Under the pieces are notes generated by a model. That model saw nothing but the letters and a program-made list of their open reading frames with translations. It did no database searches and was not told the DNA's origin. Below are positions 1-8,965 of a stretch of DNA of 64,000 nucleotides, piece after piece (the stretch's first letter is position 1; every line of letters begins with the position of its first letter). Location: NCBI RefSeq assembly GCF_003131205.1, contig NZ_QFFY01000001.1:372001-436000 (forward strand), given 5' to 3'. The stretch is from Occallatibacter savannae. GTDB lineage: Bacteria; Acidobacteriota; Terriglobia; Terriglobales; Acidobacteriaceae. Both the position numbers and the translations under genes were made by a program.

Positions 1-2
1 GT

Positions 3-839
3 GTGATGGCCGGCCGGCTGGGAAGCCACGCTGTGATTCTGAGCCGGATCGGGCGCGACGATCTTGGGCGCGAAGCTGTGCATCTGCTGGACCCTCTTCC
101 GGCCGACACCGCGCAACTGCAAATTGACACGGCCCACGAGACGGGACGCGTGACCGTTTCGTTCGACGATGGGCAGCCAGAGTACACCATTCATAAACCG
201 GCAGCGTGGGATTCGCTGGAACTCTCAGATGCGTGGGTGAAGCTGGCCGAGAGAGCCGATGCGATCTGCTTTGGGTCGCTCGCGCAGCGGAGTGTGGAGG
301 CGCGCCAGACAATTCAGACTCTGGCGGCGCAGACGCCTTCGCGATGCGTGCGGGTCTTTGATGTGAATCTCCGGCGGCCATACTACTCGAGCGAAGTGAT
401 TCAAGAATCCCTCGAATTAGCGACTGTGATGAAGATGAATGACGCCGAAGTGCCGCTGGTGCTGGCACTGCTGGGGATGCCAGTAGAAAACGAAGGACAA
501 CCGGCTCATCTGCGCACCGGAGCAGAGCGCCTCCTCGCGGAATTTCCGACGCTGGAGATGGTGGCGATCACGCGCGGTTCACATGGGAGCTTGCTTGTGA
601 AACGTGAGGAGTGGCACGAGCATCCGGGCTTTCCAGCAAAGGTTGCGGACACCATCGGCGCCGGAGACGCGTTTACTGCGGCGATGACGCACTACCTCCT
701 CCGCGGAGCGGATCTGCCGGTATTGAATGAGGCGGGGAATCGGTGGGGAAGCTGGGTGGCTTCGCAGAGCGGCGCTATGCCGCCCTTGTCGATGGAAGTA
801 CGAAACGGGATTGACGCGGCAATCGCTCAGAGAGGCTAA
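3..839 (+). CDS. PfkB-family carbohydrate kinase, 5' end outside window
   Basis: Ribokinase/fructokinase-type sugar kinase that transfers ATP phosphate to a sugar or sugar-like substrate in the cytoplasm. The C-terminal PfkB signature DTIGAGDAFTAA is present, with the catalytic Asp in GAGD, and the preceding VAITRGSHGSLL strand fits the ATP-binding half. The visible 278 residues lack the usual N-terminal Gly-Gly substrate region, so the true start lies before base 1; family members are usually about 300 residues. The substrate cannot be read from sequence, though a fructokinase-like role is plausible. No partner gene follows on this strand. The family call is firm and the substrate is unknown. 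Confidence 0.88.
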   Translation: MMAGRLGSHAVILSRIGRDDLGREAVHLLDPLPADTAQLQIDTAHETGRVTVSFDDGQPEYTIHKPAAWDSLELSDAWVKLAERADAICFGSLAQRSVEARQTIQTLAAQTPSRCVRVFDVNLRRPYYSSEVIQESLELATVMKMNDAEVPLVLALLGMPVENEGQPAHLRTGAERLLAEFPTLEMVAITRGSHGSLLVKREEWHEHPGFPAKVADTIGAGDAFTAAMTHYLLRGADLPVLNEAGNRWGSWVASQSGAMPPLSMEVRNGIDAAIAQRG

Positions 840-1040
840 AGAGCAAACCAGGCACCTTTGAGCTTTGATTCACTCTCATTGAATCGCACCGTGTGAGGTC
901 CAGCATGAATCCCGCAAAGGGATGCACTTGTTGAAGACGGGGCAAGATTCAGATAAATCAGCTCGTTTCACTAGGCACTGTATGCGAGAACAGTGTCTCA
1001 ATCGCGGGTAGTAGCGAACTCGTCCGTACTGAGGAAAAGG
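840..1040. other. intergenic stretch, no gene seen
   Basis: Spacer between the sugar kinase and a small minus-strand gene. It holds one short hairpin (CACTGT and ACAGTG arms near 980-1000) with no T-run, so I do not call it a terminator. No convincing promoter or coding potential was seen. Confidence 0.4.
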
Positions 1041-1304
1041 CTACCTTCTGAGTTCGTTTGCCAACCGCAGAATATCGGTAGCGGTCCGCGCGTCAAACAT
1101 TGAGTACAGCTCTGGCTGCGTCAATGGGATCTCAATGGCGCTCATTAGCCGAGGTGTCCCGGCCACCAACTGATGGCACAAGAGGCGGCCTCTTGTAGCG
1201 CTGGTGAGATGAAGCTCGTAGTTGACACCGTTGATCTTGACGGCACGGTTGCGTTCCGTATTAGAAACCCAGCGGGGGCGCAGGGTAGTTGATAGCGAGA
1301 GCAT
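1041..1304 (-). CDS. small hypothetical protein (87 aa)
   Basis: Unrecognised small protein. The ATG at 1304 is preceded about 8 bases upstream by GAGGT, a reasonable ribosome-binding site. The product is mixed polar and aliphatic, with no signal peptide, membrane segment or cysteine motif. Its centre (VKINGVNYELHL) reads like a short beta-strand domain and its end (ATDILRLANELRR) like a helix. An 93-residue ORF overlapping it in another frame has poorer composition and no ribosome-binding site. It could be a genuine conserved small protein or chance; no function is proposed. Confidence 0.4.
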   Translation of the reverse strand: MLSLSTTLRPRWVSNTERNRAVKINGVNYELHLTSATRGRLLCHQLVAGTPRLMSAIEIPLTQPELYSMFDARTATDILRLANELRR

Positions 1305-1444
1305 GGCTCGACCTCAGTGCGACTGAGGCATGATCTCAATCCTGACGCTTCGAAACACCTGTTTTCGCGTGTTTCCTGGTTACTTCCGTCCTGTTGGAGT
1401 TCTCGTGGTGGGTCTCGAATCCGCAAATAACGCCGTTCTCTCCG

Positions 1445-1909
1445 CTATTTGGCGGAGCAGGTCTTGGTGCCGGTGTCGGCGACACTGGCAACAAGCCACT
1501 TACCGTCCACCCGAACAAGATTGAAGAGGTCGGTTCCGCAGTGGTCGACTTTGCCATCGACGAGGAAGTCGAAGCGAGCCCAGACGACGGCAAGATCGTT
1601 GTCAACCCGGACGAGAGGATCGTGGATGCGTTCTTCAATTTGGTTCTTACCGGGTTTACCAACGCGTTCGGCAAAGGCTTCGAAGGTCATCTGGGCTGGC
1701 TTGCCGTCGCGCATGAGGACCATAGTTCCGCCGGGGAGAGTAGGTGCTTTGATGGCGGCGGCGTCGCGCTCAGACATCGCTTTAAACATGGAGTATATAG
1801 GTGCCAGGACAGCTTGCTCTTCGGATGACTGAGTAAACGCAATAAGAGGGACGCCGGTCATCAGGAGGGCAACGAAGAGGGGAAGCATAGGTTTCAGGCG
1901 GTTGTGCAT
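1445..1909 (-). CDS. secreted SnoaL/NTF2-like (DUF4440-type) protein
   Basis: Small exported protein of the NTF2-like/SnoaL fold. An N-terminal hydrophobic signal (LKPMLPLFVALLMTG) ends near an alanine/serine cleavage region. The mature part shows the family pattern: an early helix (YSMFKAMSERDAAAI), then strands ending VRVDGKWLVASVADTGT. This fold is used for small-molecule binding or for simple lyases and isomerases; no catalytic set is obvious here. An upstream in-frame ATG at 1927 exists, but the ATG at 1909 sits 7 bases after a TAAAAT box, suggesting a leaderless transcript. Length of 154 residues is normal for the family. Confidence 0.7.
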   Translation of the reverse strand: MHNRLKPMLPLFVALLMTGVPLIAFTQSSEEQAVLAPIYSMFKAMSERDAAAIKAPTLPGGTMVLMRDGKPAQMTFEAFAERVGKPGKNQIEERIHDPLVRVDNDLAVVWARFDFLVDGKVDHCGTDLFNLVRVDGKWLVASVADTGTKTCSAK

Positions 1910-1916
1910 GGTTTCG

Positions 1917-1922
1917 ATTTTA
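1917..1922 (-). promoter_or_regulatory. candidate -10 box for a leaderless transcript
   Basis: TAAAAT on the minus strand lies 7 bases before the ATG at 1909, and there is no Shine-Dalgarno sequence. If transcription starts about 7 bases after the box, the mRNA begins at the start codon. No good -35 is visible. Confidence 0.35.
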
Positions 1923-2058
1923 GCCATCTGAGGCCATCGGTCGAAGCCCGAAATCGTTTACAGGAAGAGGGTCGAGAACTATACTGGCGCCATCGCACAC
2001 AGGGGGCTGGGTGCATCGGGGTTCCATCTGCAATCAATGCTCAAGGGGAGGTCTCCTC

Positions 2059-2628
2059 GTGGGGAAAAAGATCATATGCAGCGTCGCGGTGTCTGTTTGC
2101 CTGGGCCTTGTTCAACCTCTGACAATCGCGCAGCAGGTCGTTCACGCTCTCACCGGCACCGTGAGTTCAATCAACAGCGCGAGCAAGACCATCTCAGTCT
2201 TTCAAGACAATGGAATCCAGGGTCTGTTCAGCGACGGCACCGATTCCAAAACCCGGTTGTCCATCGACAAGAAGGTGTCTCTGGAGACCACGGCCGCTGA
2301 CGTATTCAAGAAGACTGGGGCTTACGTGGTGGTGCTCTACTACGGAAGCGATCAGGATCGTACCGCGGTGGCCCTGAAGAACCTCGGTGCGGGGCCATTC
2401 ACATCCGTCACCGGCAGCGTAGTGAAATTTGACGGAAAGCATTCCGTTGCTGTCTCAGACGAATCAGGAGCAACCCAGGTCTTCAAAATCACACAGGCCA
2501 CCATCGGCGAAGGCTACATGGGTGCAGTCGACGGATATAAGATCCAGGTGCAGAAGGGCGACAAAGTTCGAATCGTTGCCTCCAAAGACGACAGCGGCTT
2601 GACCGCCTTGTTTGTGCGCCTGATGTAG
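2059..2628 (+). CDS. secreted hypothetical protein, about 189 aa
   Basis: Exported protein of unknown function. The GTG at 2059 is chosen over the upstream ATG at 2011 because AAGGGGAGG lies 8 bases before it and because starting there puts a clean Sec signal peptide (KKIICSVAVSVCLGLV, cleavage near ALA-like TIAQQ) at the N-terminus. The mature region is rich in beta strands with a repeated pattern: LTGTVSSINSASKTISV near the start and VTGSVVKFDGKHSVAV in the middle. This suggests two copies of an OB-like or DUF5666-like strand unit. No catalytic motif is seen. Confidence 0.65.
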   Translation: MGKKIICSVAVSVCLGLVQPLTIAQQVVHALTGTVSSINSASKTISVFQDNGIQGLFSDGTDSKTRLSIDKKVSLETTAADVFKKTGAYVVVLYYGSDQDRTAVALKNLGAGPFTSVTGSVVKFDGKHSVAVSDESGATQVFKITQATIGEGYMGAVDGYKIQVQKGDKVRIVASKDDSGLTALFVRLM

Positions 2629-2903
2629 CTCTCGATCGGAGCGATTCGGCATGGAGTTGATGTCGAGTGCCCCCCTCGTTTCTTCGAGTCGGCATCATTT
2701 CCGCCGCACCGCTCTGTTCCGGTGAGGCTTCTGCTTCGGTATGCCGGGATCTCGCTAACTTGACATCAAACGCCGGATAAGGCGGGCGCTACGATGCGCC
2801 AGTCACACAATTCCAATCATCTGGTGACGCTATCGCAATAATAGGAGATTAAGGTCGGTGATCGAACGCGGGAACCGCGTTTCCCCAGGAGGATTCGATC
2901 ACC

Positions 2904-5006
2904 GTGGCTACAGACCGCCGTACATTTTTAAAGCTCCTCAGCACTGGAGCTGCCTCTGCTGCGCTTCCATCCAGCATCGCCCGCGCCCTTGAACTGCCAG
3001 CCAACGACCGCACCCGCAGCATCCGGGACGTGGAGCACATCGTGGTCCTCATGCAGGAGAATCGCGCTTTCGATCACTACCTGGGCACATTGAGCGGAGT
3101 TCGCGGATTTGGAGATCCGCGCGTTGCGAAGTTCCCCAACGGAGATCCTGTGTGGTATCAGCCCGACGGAAAGGGCGGCTACGTTCTGCCGTTCCGGCCC
3201 GACGTCTCGAACCTGGGACTAACCTTCATCGAAGACACGGACCACAACTGGAATCAAACACACGTCGCGCTGAATGGCGGCAAGTACGACCAGTGGGTAG
3301 AGCAGAAGGGAACGACGTCGATGGCGCACCTCACGCGCAAAGACATTCCGTTCCACTATGCGCTGGCCGATGCGTTCACCACGTGCGATGCTTACCATTG
3401 CTCGCTGCTCGGGCCTACTGATCCGAACCGCTATCACATGTGGACTGGATGGGTCGGTAACGACGGTAGCGGAGGCGGTCCCGTCCTGAATAATGCTGAA
3501 GTTGGCTACGACTGGTCTACCTACCCCGAGCGCCTCGTGAAGGCCGGCATCAGCTGGAAGATCTATCAGGACATCGGCGCAGGCCTGGATGGTCCTGACT
3601 ACTGGGGTTGGGGCCCGAATGCGTACATCGGCAACTACGGCGACAACTCGCTGCTCTACTTCCACCAGTATCAGAATGCCGCGCCGGGCAGTCCGCTTTT
3701 TGAGGGGGCGTTGAGGGGCACCGACATCAAGTCCCTATCGGGCTCGAACCCGCAGATCGCGTCGCACCTTGTCGATCAGTTCCGCGCGGACGTAACGGCT
3801 AACCGGCTTCCGCAGATCTCCTACATCGTGGCACCGGAGGCGTACAGCGAGCACGGCAATTGGCCTCCGAACTACGGCGCCTGGTACATCTCGCAGTTCC
3901 TCGACGCTCTGACCGCCAATCCGGAGGTGTGGAGCAAGACGGTTTTCCTGCTTACGTACGACGAGAACGATGGATTCTTCGATCACATAATTCCGCAGAC
4001 GCCGCCAATGAACCGCGCTCAGGGAATCTCCACGGTTCCCACGACAAACGAGATCTTCCCGGGAAATGCTTCCTTCGTTGCCGGCCCGATTGGGCTGGGC
4101 GTGCGCGTGCCCATGATAGCCATTTCACCGTGGAGTAAGGGCGGCTATGTCAGTTCCGAACTCTTCGATCACACATCGATCATCAAGTTCATGGAGGCGC
4201 GCTTTGCAGAAGATAACCCAGACTTGATCGAGACGAACATCACGCCGTGGCGCCGGGCTGTGGCGGGAGATCTGACGTCGGTCTTTGATTTCCGGAGGCC
4301 GAATGCCAAGGTTGTGGCGCTGCCCAGCACGGCCGCATGGGTTCCGCCGAACCAGAGCCGGTATCCGGACTATGTGCCACCGGTTCCGGCTAACCAGACC
4401 ATGCCGGCCCAAGAGCCGGGGACTCGTCCCGCGCGCCCGGTGCCCTATGAGCTTCAGGCGAACGGCTCGGTGAACGTCGGGAATGGATCTTTCACGATCG
4501 AGTATCGCAGCGCGTGGAAGGCCGCTGTATTCCAGACGCGTTCCGGAACCTCAAGCCAGGGGCCGTGGACTTACACGGTGGGATCTCGAGAAGAGGCGGT
4601 CGACACGTACGCGCTCGCTGGAGCGGGCCTGTCCGGATACGACCTTTCGGTCTACGGCCCGAACGGCTTTTTCCGGGCTTTCCGTGGAAGTCTGAATGGC
4701 TCTGCGACTATCCAACTACTCGTGCATACCCACTACCACAAGGAACGCAACGCGATTACGCTTTCGATTGCGAACCATGGAAGCCAAGCGGTCGACGCGA
4801 GCGTGACAGAAGAGTACTCAGGAAAGAGCAGCAAAGTACACCTGCAGCCTGGTGATCGCAGCGAAAGAACCTACGAACTGAGTCGCACTTTCGGCTGGTA
4901 CGACTTCGTCGTGACCGCGGAATCGGATTCGACCTTCCGCTACCAGATAGCGGGTCACGTCGAAACCGGCGATGAGAGTCGCACTGATCCCGCCATCGGC
5001 GCTTAA
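2904..5006 (+). CDS. Tat-exported phospholipase C, phosphocholine-specific family
   Basis: Secreted phosphoesterase of the bacterial phospholipase C / acid phosphatase AcpA superfamily, which cleaves the head-group phosphodiester of phosphatidylcholine or sphingomyelin. Start is GTG at 2904 with AGGAGG 11 bases upstream. The N-terminus carries a twin-arginine signal (DRRTFLKLLS, then an Ala/Ser-rich stretch). The catalytic domain shows HIVVLMQENRAFDHYLG near residue 50, DTDHNWNQTH, and LLTYDENDGFFDH with metal and active-site Asp/Glu/His. After about residue 490 come two beta-rich domains of the type that caps this family (QANGSVNVGNGSF and ITLSIANHGSQA). At 700 residues it is full length. 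It could release choline phosphate or diacylglycerol in soil; the exact substrate is inferred from the family. Confidence 0.92.
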   Translation: MATDRRTFLKLLSTGAASAALPSSIARALELPANDRTRSIRDVEHIVVLMQENRAFDHYLGTLSGVRGFGDPRVAKFPNGDPVWYQPDGKGGYVLPFRPDVSNLGLTFIEDTDHNWNQTHVALNGGKYDQWVEQKGTTSMAHLTRKDIPFHYALADAFTTCDAYHCSLLGPTDPNRYHMWTGWVGNDGSGGGPVLNNAEVGYDWSTYPERLVKAGISWKIYQDIGAGLDGPDYWGWGPNAYIGNYGDNSLLYFHQYQNAAPGSPLFEGALRGTDIKSLSGSNPQIASHLVDQFRADVTANRLPQISYIVAPEAYSEHGNWPPNYGAWYISQFLDALTANPEVWSKTVFLLTYDENDGFFDHIIPQTPPMNRAQGISTVPTTNEIFPGNASFVAGPIGLGVRVPMIAISPWSKGGYVSSELFDHTSIIKFMEARFAEDNPDLIETNITPWRRAVAGDLTSVFDFRRPNAKVVALPSTAAWVPPNQSRYPDYVPPVPANQTMPAQEPGTRPARPVPYELQANGSVNVGNGSFTIEYRSAWKAAVFQTRSGTSSQGPWTYTVGSREEAVDTYALAGAGLSGYDLSVYGPNGFFRAFRGSLNGSATIQLLVHTHYHKERNAITLSIANHGSQAVDASVTEEYSGKSSKVHLQPGDRSERTYELSRTFGWYDFVVTAESDSTFRYQIAGHVETGDESRTDPAIGA

Positions 5007-5024
5007 CAAACTCAACAAAAGTGA

Positions 5025-5061
5025 GCGGTCCTGTACGGATGTGCAGGGCCGCCTTGCTTTT
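5025..5061 (+). terminator. rho-independent-type terminator between convergent genes
   Basis: A 9-bp stem (GCGGTCCTG with CAGGGCCGC, one G-T pair) at 5025-5033 and 5044-5052 is followed by CTTGCTTTT. It lies just past the phospholipase gene and touches the 3' end of the convergent cytochrome gene. Confidence 0.6.
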
Positions 5062-7414
5062 ACATGCCTGCCCCGGGGATGTACTTGTACTCGATCTTCG
5101 CCGGCGCCTTGACCGGATCGCCCGTTAAGTCGTGTGTGTGCCAGGTGACGCTTTCACTCGCGACCTCAGGGTGCTTGCGCAGGAACATCAGGGCGTAGGT
5201 GCTGGCGGTTGGATCATCCTTCTGGTCCGCGAACTTGGCGGACTCAACCGCTGCCTTGTCTTTCTCGCCGAGACGCCGATAAAGAATCGCAAGCTGGTAA
5301 TGTGCCGCCAGATCGTCGGGATCGATGGCCTGTAGCTTCTCGTACTGCTCGCGCGCATTGGGGTAGTCGTGCGCCTGGTAGTAGCTGAAGCCCAGTTCCC
5401 GCAGTCCATCCTTGGCGCGAGGATACTTGGCCAGCATCGCCTTCAGATCTTCGATCGCTTCCTGAATCTGCCCGGCATTCCGTTCAACGATCGCTCGGTA
5501 GTAGAGAGCGCGCGGATCGCCCGGCAGTAGCTCTAGAGCCTTCGCCAGGTGCGGTTTTGCATCGTTGTAGCGTTCCCACACGGTTTCAACAACGGCCATG
5601 TTGGTGTATGCATCGGCGTAGTCGGGGCGGAGAGTAGCGACCTGCTTGAAGGCTTCAACCGACTTCTCGTACTGCAGCGAGTCGAGCAGCGCGATACCGT
5701 AGTTGTTCCAGCGCATCCACTCGGGGTTCTCACCGGGCATCGGGGCAGCCGTCGGGTTGTCACCGATCGCGAGCGTGCGCTTCGTGCTTGCAACCTCGAG
5801 AACTGGCTCGGAATAGTGCTTGCCCGCGGGCTGGTCCATTGCGAAGTCGAGAAAGTGCTGATCGAAGCGCCGGTAGCGCACAGAAGCCGTGATCGTAACG
5901 GGACCGCTAATCGTCTTCGGCAAGCGGAAGCGGTAGCGCACAAGCTGCGACCGGCCTGACTGGAGTCCATTGTTATAAGCCAGCACGCGATTGTGCCAGA
6001 TCTGGTGAATGTCGTTCAGCGTTCCCTCGGTGTTAACGAGGCGGCTGGTGAAGGAGTGCGCTGATGGATCGAGATCGCCGTCGGGCTTGATAAAGCCGGA
6101 TTCGGCGAGCATCTTTCCCGCCGAGTCCTTTACGTTGAAGTCGACCCACGCCTCGTAAAAATCGCGCTGTTCAGGAATAAACGAGTGCCCGATCCCCTTG
6201 TTCTGGATCACCACATCGGCAATGAGCGTGTCGCCAGGCGAGAGAGAGAAATCTTTCAGACCGAGCGGCGCGGCGACCATGCTTGTCGTCGGAACTTCGT
6301 CAGCAGGTCCAGGCGCAGACTCTTTCTCCAACGCGAAGATATCGACGTTGAGCACTCCCTTGCCATCCGGCCCGTTCTTCAGGAAAGCGACGAGCTTCTC
6401 CGCTTGCTCGTCAAACTTGTAGTACGCAGCGTTTAGGCTGTTTCCGCCCAGCCATCGATGCGAGACGAGTGTGCCGTCCTTGGCGCCCGCATCCTTCGCG
6501 CCATTCGTCATTTGCTCGCGCGCCATGTGGCAGGTCTGGCAAGTCGAGACCGAATCCTTACGGTAGAAGGGAAGCGGCGACTGCTTCGTGAAGCTTGCCC
6601 CCTGCCACTCGTCATACACCGTGAATGCCCGGAGAAACTTATAGTCGTCGAGCGCACGCGGAATGGTCGCCTTATGGCATGCCGCGCAGAACTCGGACGT
6701 CTTCAGCAGCGGCCGCATCACCGCCTGCTTGTGGCGATCGAGATGGCCCAGAATCTCGGCGTCCGAAACCTGGCGCGTAACCGGCGCTCCCTTTTCGTCG
6801 ACCAGCACTGCCGGAGTCGCCATCACGTAGCTGCCGGTGCCCGTAGTGTCCGTGGACTGGATGGAGTGGCAGACCGCGCAGCTGACACCTTCATCTTCGA
6901 AGGGGCGCGTCTTTGGCATCCCCTGCGAGAGATCGCCGGAGAACAATGCGATCGGATTGTGGCACCCCTCGCAGTGCCGCGAGAACTGAACGCCCTTCTC
7001 ACCAATCAGCATGTTGACGTTCTTCAGATACCACGGCTGGCGGAAGCTGTTGGAGTGAACCGACTGCCGCCACTGGTGGTAAGCCTCCTGGTGGCAGTGG
7101 CCGCAGTACTCGGCTGTCGGAACAGCGCGCGGGTTCACGAACTGGCCGTTTGCCGTCATCGCGTTCGAGGGCAGGAAGGGATGTTCCTTTCCAAAAGCGT
7201 AGTTGTACCGGCTCGTGACGGAGTCGTGGAATTGAGAGGTCGGCCCAGAGACGCGGATGCTGGCCGTATACGCCGCTGGAGGGGCATCGGGAGCAGTTGC
7301 GGCGGGAGCAGAAGAGACAGGATCGGATGACGCACGGACCACGAAGCTGACCGTCAGCGGCGAGACCACCAGGCAGCACATGGCGGCTAAACGGCGCGGC
7401 GAGAACTTGAACAT
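5060..7414 (-). CDS. secreted pentahaem c-type cytochrome with C-terminal TPR domain
   Basis: Exported electron-transfer protein of the cytochrome c554-like, multihaem type. From the ATG at 7414 (AGGGAG about 12 bases upstream) it begins with a hydrophobic signal. Upstream in-frame starts at 7456 and 7474 exist but look worse. Five CXXCH haem sites are visible at about residues 104 (CGHCH), 148 (CEGCH), 179 (CAVCH), 243 (CAACH) and 292 (CQTCH). A beta-rich domain follows, then at least four TPR units from about residue 570 (for example YADAYTNMAVVETVWERYND). The haem part fits periplasmic redox work and the TPR part protein docking. Redox partner and substrate are unknown. It is transcribed divergently from the complex I operon. 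Confidence 0.85.
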   Translation of the reverse strand: MFKFSPRRLAAMCCLVVSPLTVSFVVRASSDPVSSAPAATAPDAPPAAYTASIRVSGPTSQFHDSVTSRYNYAFGKEHPFLPSNAMTANGQFVNPRAVPTAEYCGHCHQEAYHQWRQSVHSNSFRQPWYLKNVNMLIGEKGVQFSRHCEGCHNPIALFSGDLSQGMPKTRPFEDEGVSCAVCHSIQSTDTTGTGSYVMATPAVLVDEKGAPVTRQVSDAEILGHLDRHKQAVMRPLLKTSEFCAACHKATIPRALDDYKFLRAFTVYDEWQGASFTKQSPLPFYRKDSVSTCQTCHMAREQMTNGAKDAGAKDGTLVSHRWLGGNSLNAAYYKFDEQAEKLVAFLKNGPDGKGVLNVDIFALEKESAPGPADEVPTTSMVAAPLGLKDFSLSPGDTLIADVVIQNKGIGHSFIPEQRDFYEAWVDFNVKDSAGKMLAESGFIKPDGDLDPSAHSFTSRLVNTEGTLNDIHQIWHNRVLAYNNGLQSGRSQLVRYRFRLPKTISGPVTITASVRYRRFDQHFLDFAMDQPAGKHYSEPVLEVASTKRTLAIGDNPTAAPMPGENPEWMRWNNYGIALLDSLQYEKSVEAFKQVATLRPDYADAYTNMAVVETVWERYNDAKPHLAKALELLPGDPRALYYRAIVERNAGQIQEAIEDLKAMLAKYPRAKDGLRELGFSYYQAHDYPNAREQYEKLQAIDPDDLAAHYQLAILYRRLGEKDKAAVESAKFADQKDDPTASTYALMFLRKHPEVASESVTWHTHDLTGDPVKAPAKIEYKYIPGAGM

Positions 7415-7750
7415 CTCGGAAAGAACTCCCTGAAGCTGCTTAACGTGCGACGGCATCTTCCCGAAGCGCTCCAAAAGGGGAAGACAATTCGGGGGACATT
7501 AAAACGGTATCAAAGGAAACGCGCTGCAGTCCCCATCGAAAGGTGGAGGCGTTCAGGTCATCAAACTAGCCACCGGAGGTTTCCCGTCGTTTCTGATCAC
7601 TAATCACTGACAACGAAACTCAGCGAGCGGTTCATAGAGTGGGATAAACGGCGCGAAAACGGGATTGGACGGGAACGGATAGCGTCTTGAGGTTTAGCCA
7701 AGTCAGGGCCCAAACTGTTAACTTTATTAGGAAAGACCTCTCACTCGCAG
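7415..7750. other. divergent intergenic region before complex I operon
   Basis: About 336 bases between the start of the cytochrome gene and nuoA. It must hold the promoter of the nuo operon, but I cannot point to a convincing -35/-10 pair: TTGAGG at 7687 and AT-rich TTAACTTTATT near 7718 are too far apart for a normal spacer. No additional gene is supported here. Confidence 0.4.
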
Positions 7751-8122
7751 ATGGCCTCAAGTCCATACTTCTCTTTAGCAGTTCTATTCGTTGTCGCGCT
7801 TGGTTTCGGGCTCGCTCCCCTGGGGTTGGCCTGGCTGTGGCAGAAGGTGTTTTCGCCCGCCAAGCCGAATGAGATCAAGAACGCCATCTATGAATGTGGC
7901 CTTCAGTCGAGAGGCGATGCGTGGGTGCAGTTCCGCTCGGCGTACTACCTTTACGCAATCATCTTTCTTATCTTCGACGTGGAAGCAATTTTTCTGCTGC
8001 CGTTTGCGGTGGCATTTACGGGTTTAGGAGCGGCGGCATGCGTTTCGATGCTTGTCTTCGTGCTGCTGCTGATTGAAGGCCTGGCCTGGGCCTGGGCAAA
8101 AGGCGTACTTACGTGGGCGTAG
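7751..8122 (+). CDS. nuoA: NADH-quinone oxidoreductase subunit A
   Basis: Small membrane subunit of respiratory complex I, located where the peripheral and membrane arms meet near the quinone cavity. Three transmembrane helices are visible. The conserved loop IYECGLQS and helix-2 motif FLIFDVEAIFLLP carry the usual acidic residues and the loop Cys. At 123 residues it is normal length. It is the first gene of the operon. The ribosome-binding site is weak. The gene is separated from nuoB by a 150-base spacer that contains a long perfect inverted repeat. Confidence 0.95.
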   Translation: MASSPYFSLAVLFVVALGFGLAPLGLAWLWQKVFSPAKPNEIKNAIYECGLQSRGDAWVQFRSAYYLYAIIFLIFDVEAIFLLPFAVAFTGLGAAACVSMLVFVLLLIEGLAWAWAKGVLTWA

Positions 8123-8125
8123 AAC

Positions 8126-8255
8126 AGCTTTCAGCTCTCAGCCGTCAGGCGCTCAGTCATGCTTGGGAAAGCCGGAAGTGATTAGAGCCCTAACTGGCAG
8201 TGAGGGATAGCGGACAAGCTGGAAGCTGAGGGCTGACGGCTGAGAGCTGAAAGCT
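8126..8255. repeat. perfect 23-bp inverted repeat between nuoA and nuoB
   Basis: Positions 8126-8148 and 8233-8255 are exact reverse complements, built from AGCTTTCAGCTC-type units, with about 84 bases between them. Related AGCT-rich units occur at 8940-8965, 10819-10904, near 32617-32650 and near 34424-34465. This looks like a dispersed palindromic repeat inserted in the operon spacer. It can form a large hairpin in the mRNA. Confidence 0.85.
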
Positions 8256-8273
8256 CGTTTGGAGCGTAGCGAC

Positions 8274-8888
8274 ATGGCAGTTGACGAAAAACTGAAGATC
8301 GAACTCGGCAAGCAGGGCGTGATGGTTACGACCATTCAGGAGCTCTATAACTGGGGTCGCCGCAGCTCGATCTGGCCGATGCAGTTCGGCCTCGCCTGTT
8401 GCGCCATTGAGATGATCGCCACCACGATGGCGCGTTACGACCTGGCTCGTTTCGGCTCTGAGGTGTTCCGTCCCTCGCCGCGTCAAGCCGATCTGATGAT
8501 CATCTCCGGAACAGTAACCAAGAAAATGGCGCCGCAGGTAGTGCGGCTCTACAACCAGATGGCCGAGCCGCGCTACGTGATCGCGATGGGCGCCTGCGCA
8601 ATCTCCGGCGGACCATTCAAGCAGGGCTACAACGTGTTGAAGGGGATCGATCGCTACATCCCCGTCGACGTGCACATCCCCGGCTGTCCTCCGCGCCCCG
8701 AGGCGTTGATACAGGCGTTCATGACCTTGCAGAAGAAGATAGACGAGCAGCACCTCACGGGCGAAGGACGTCCGCGCCATCTGGATGAACAAGCGCCCGG
8801 CGAATTCCAGGTGCCAGAGTTCGGCGAGCACGACCTCGATCCGCCCAGCAATCCCGGGACGTGGACAGTTCCGAAGATCATTCAGTGA
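8274..8888 (+). CDS. nuoB: NADH-quinone oxidoreductase subunit B
   Basis: Subunit carrying the N2 [4Fe-4S] cluster that hands electrons to quinone at the base of the peripheral arm. Cluster ligands are visible: tandem Cys42-Cys43 (GLACCAIEM), Cys108 (GACAISGG) and Cys138 (IPGCPPRPE). Start is taken as ATG 8274, with GGAGCG about 10 bases upstream; an in-frame TTG at 8259 is less likely because it precedes that site. Length 204 aa. The C-terminal tail beyond about residue 160 ([13 protein letters not shown] onward) is an extension of low complexity relative to short NuoB proteins. Confidence 0.96.
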   Translation: MAVDEKLKIELGKQGVMVTTIQELYNWGRRSSIWPMQFGLACCAIEMIATTMARYDLARFGSEVFRPSPRQADLMIISGTVTKKMAPQVVRLYNQMAEPRYVIAMGACAISGGPFKQGYNVLKGIDRYIPVDVHIPGCPPRPEALIQAFMTLQKKIDEQHLTGEGRPRHLDEQAPGEFQVPEFGEHDLDPPSNPGTWTVPKIIQ

Positions 8889-8965
8889 AGAGAGAGCAGC
8901 AAATAGTAAGTAAAGCCATGTTGTAAACCGGTGAAGAGGCTACGAGCTAGGAGCTAAGAGCTGAC

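Noticed and set aside
1330..1832. Plus-strand open frames opposite the NTF2-like gene
   Set aside because: The minus-strand product has a signal peptide and a recognisable fold; the plus-strand frames have neither.
2768..2800. Sequence resembling an enterobacterial REP (GCCGGATAAGGCG)
   Set aside because: Only a short match without the paired arm; probably coincidence in a GC-rich spacer.
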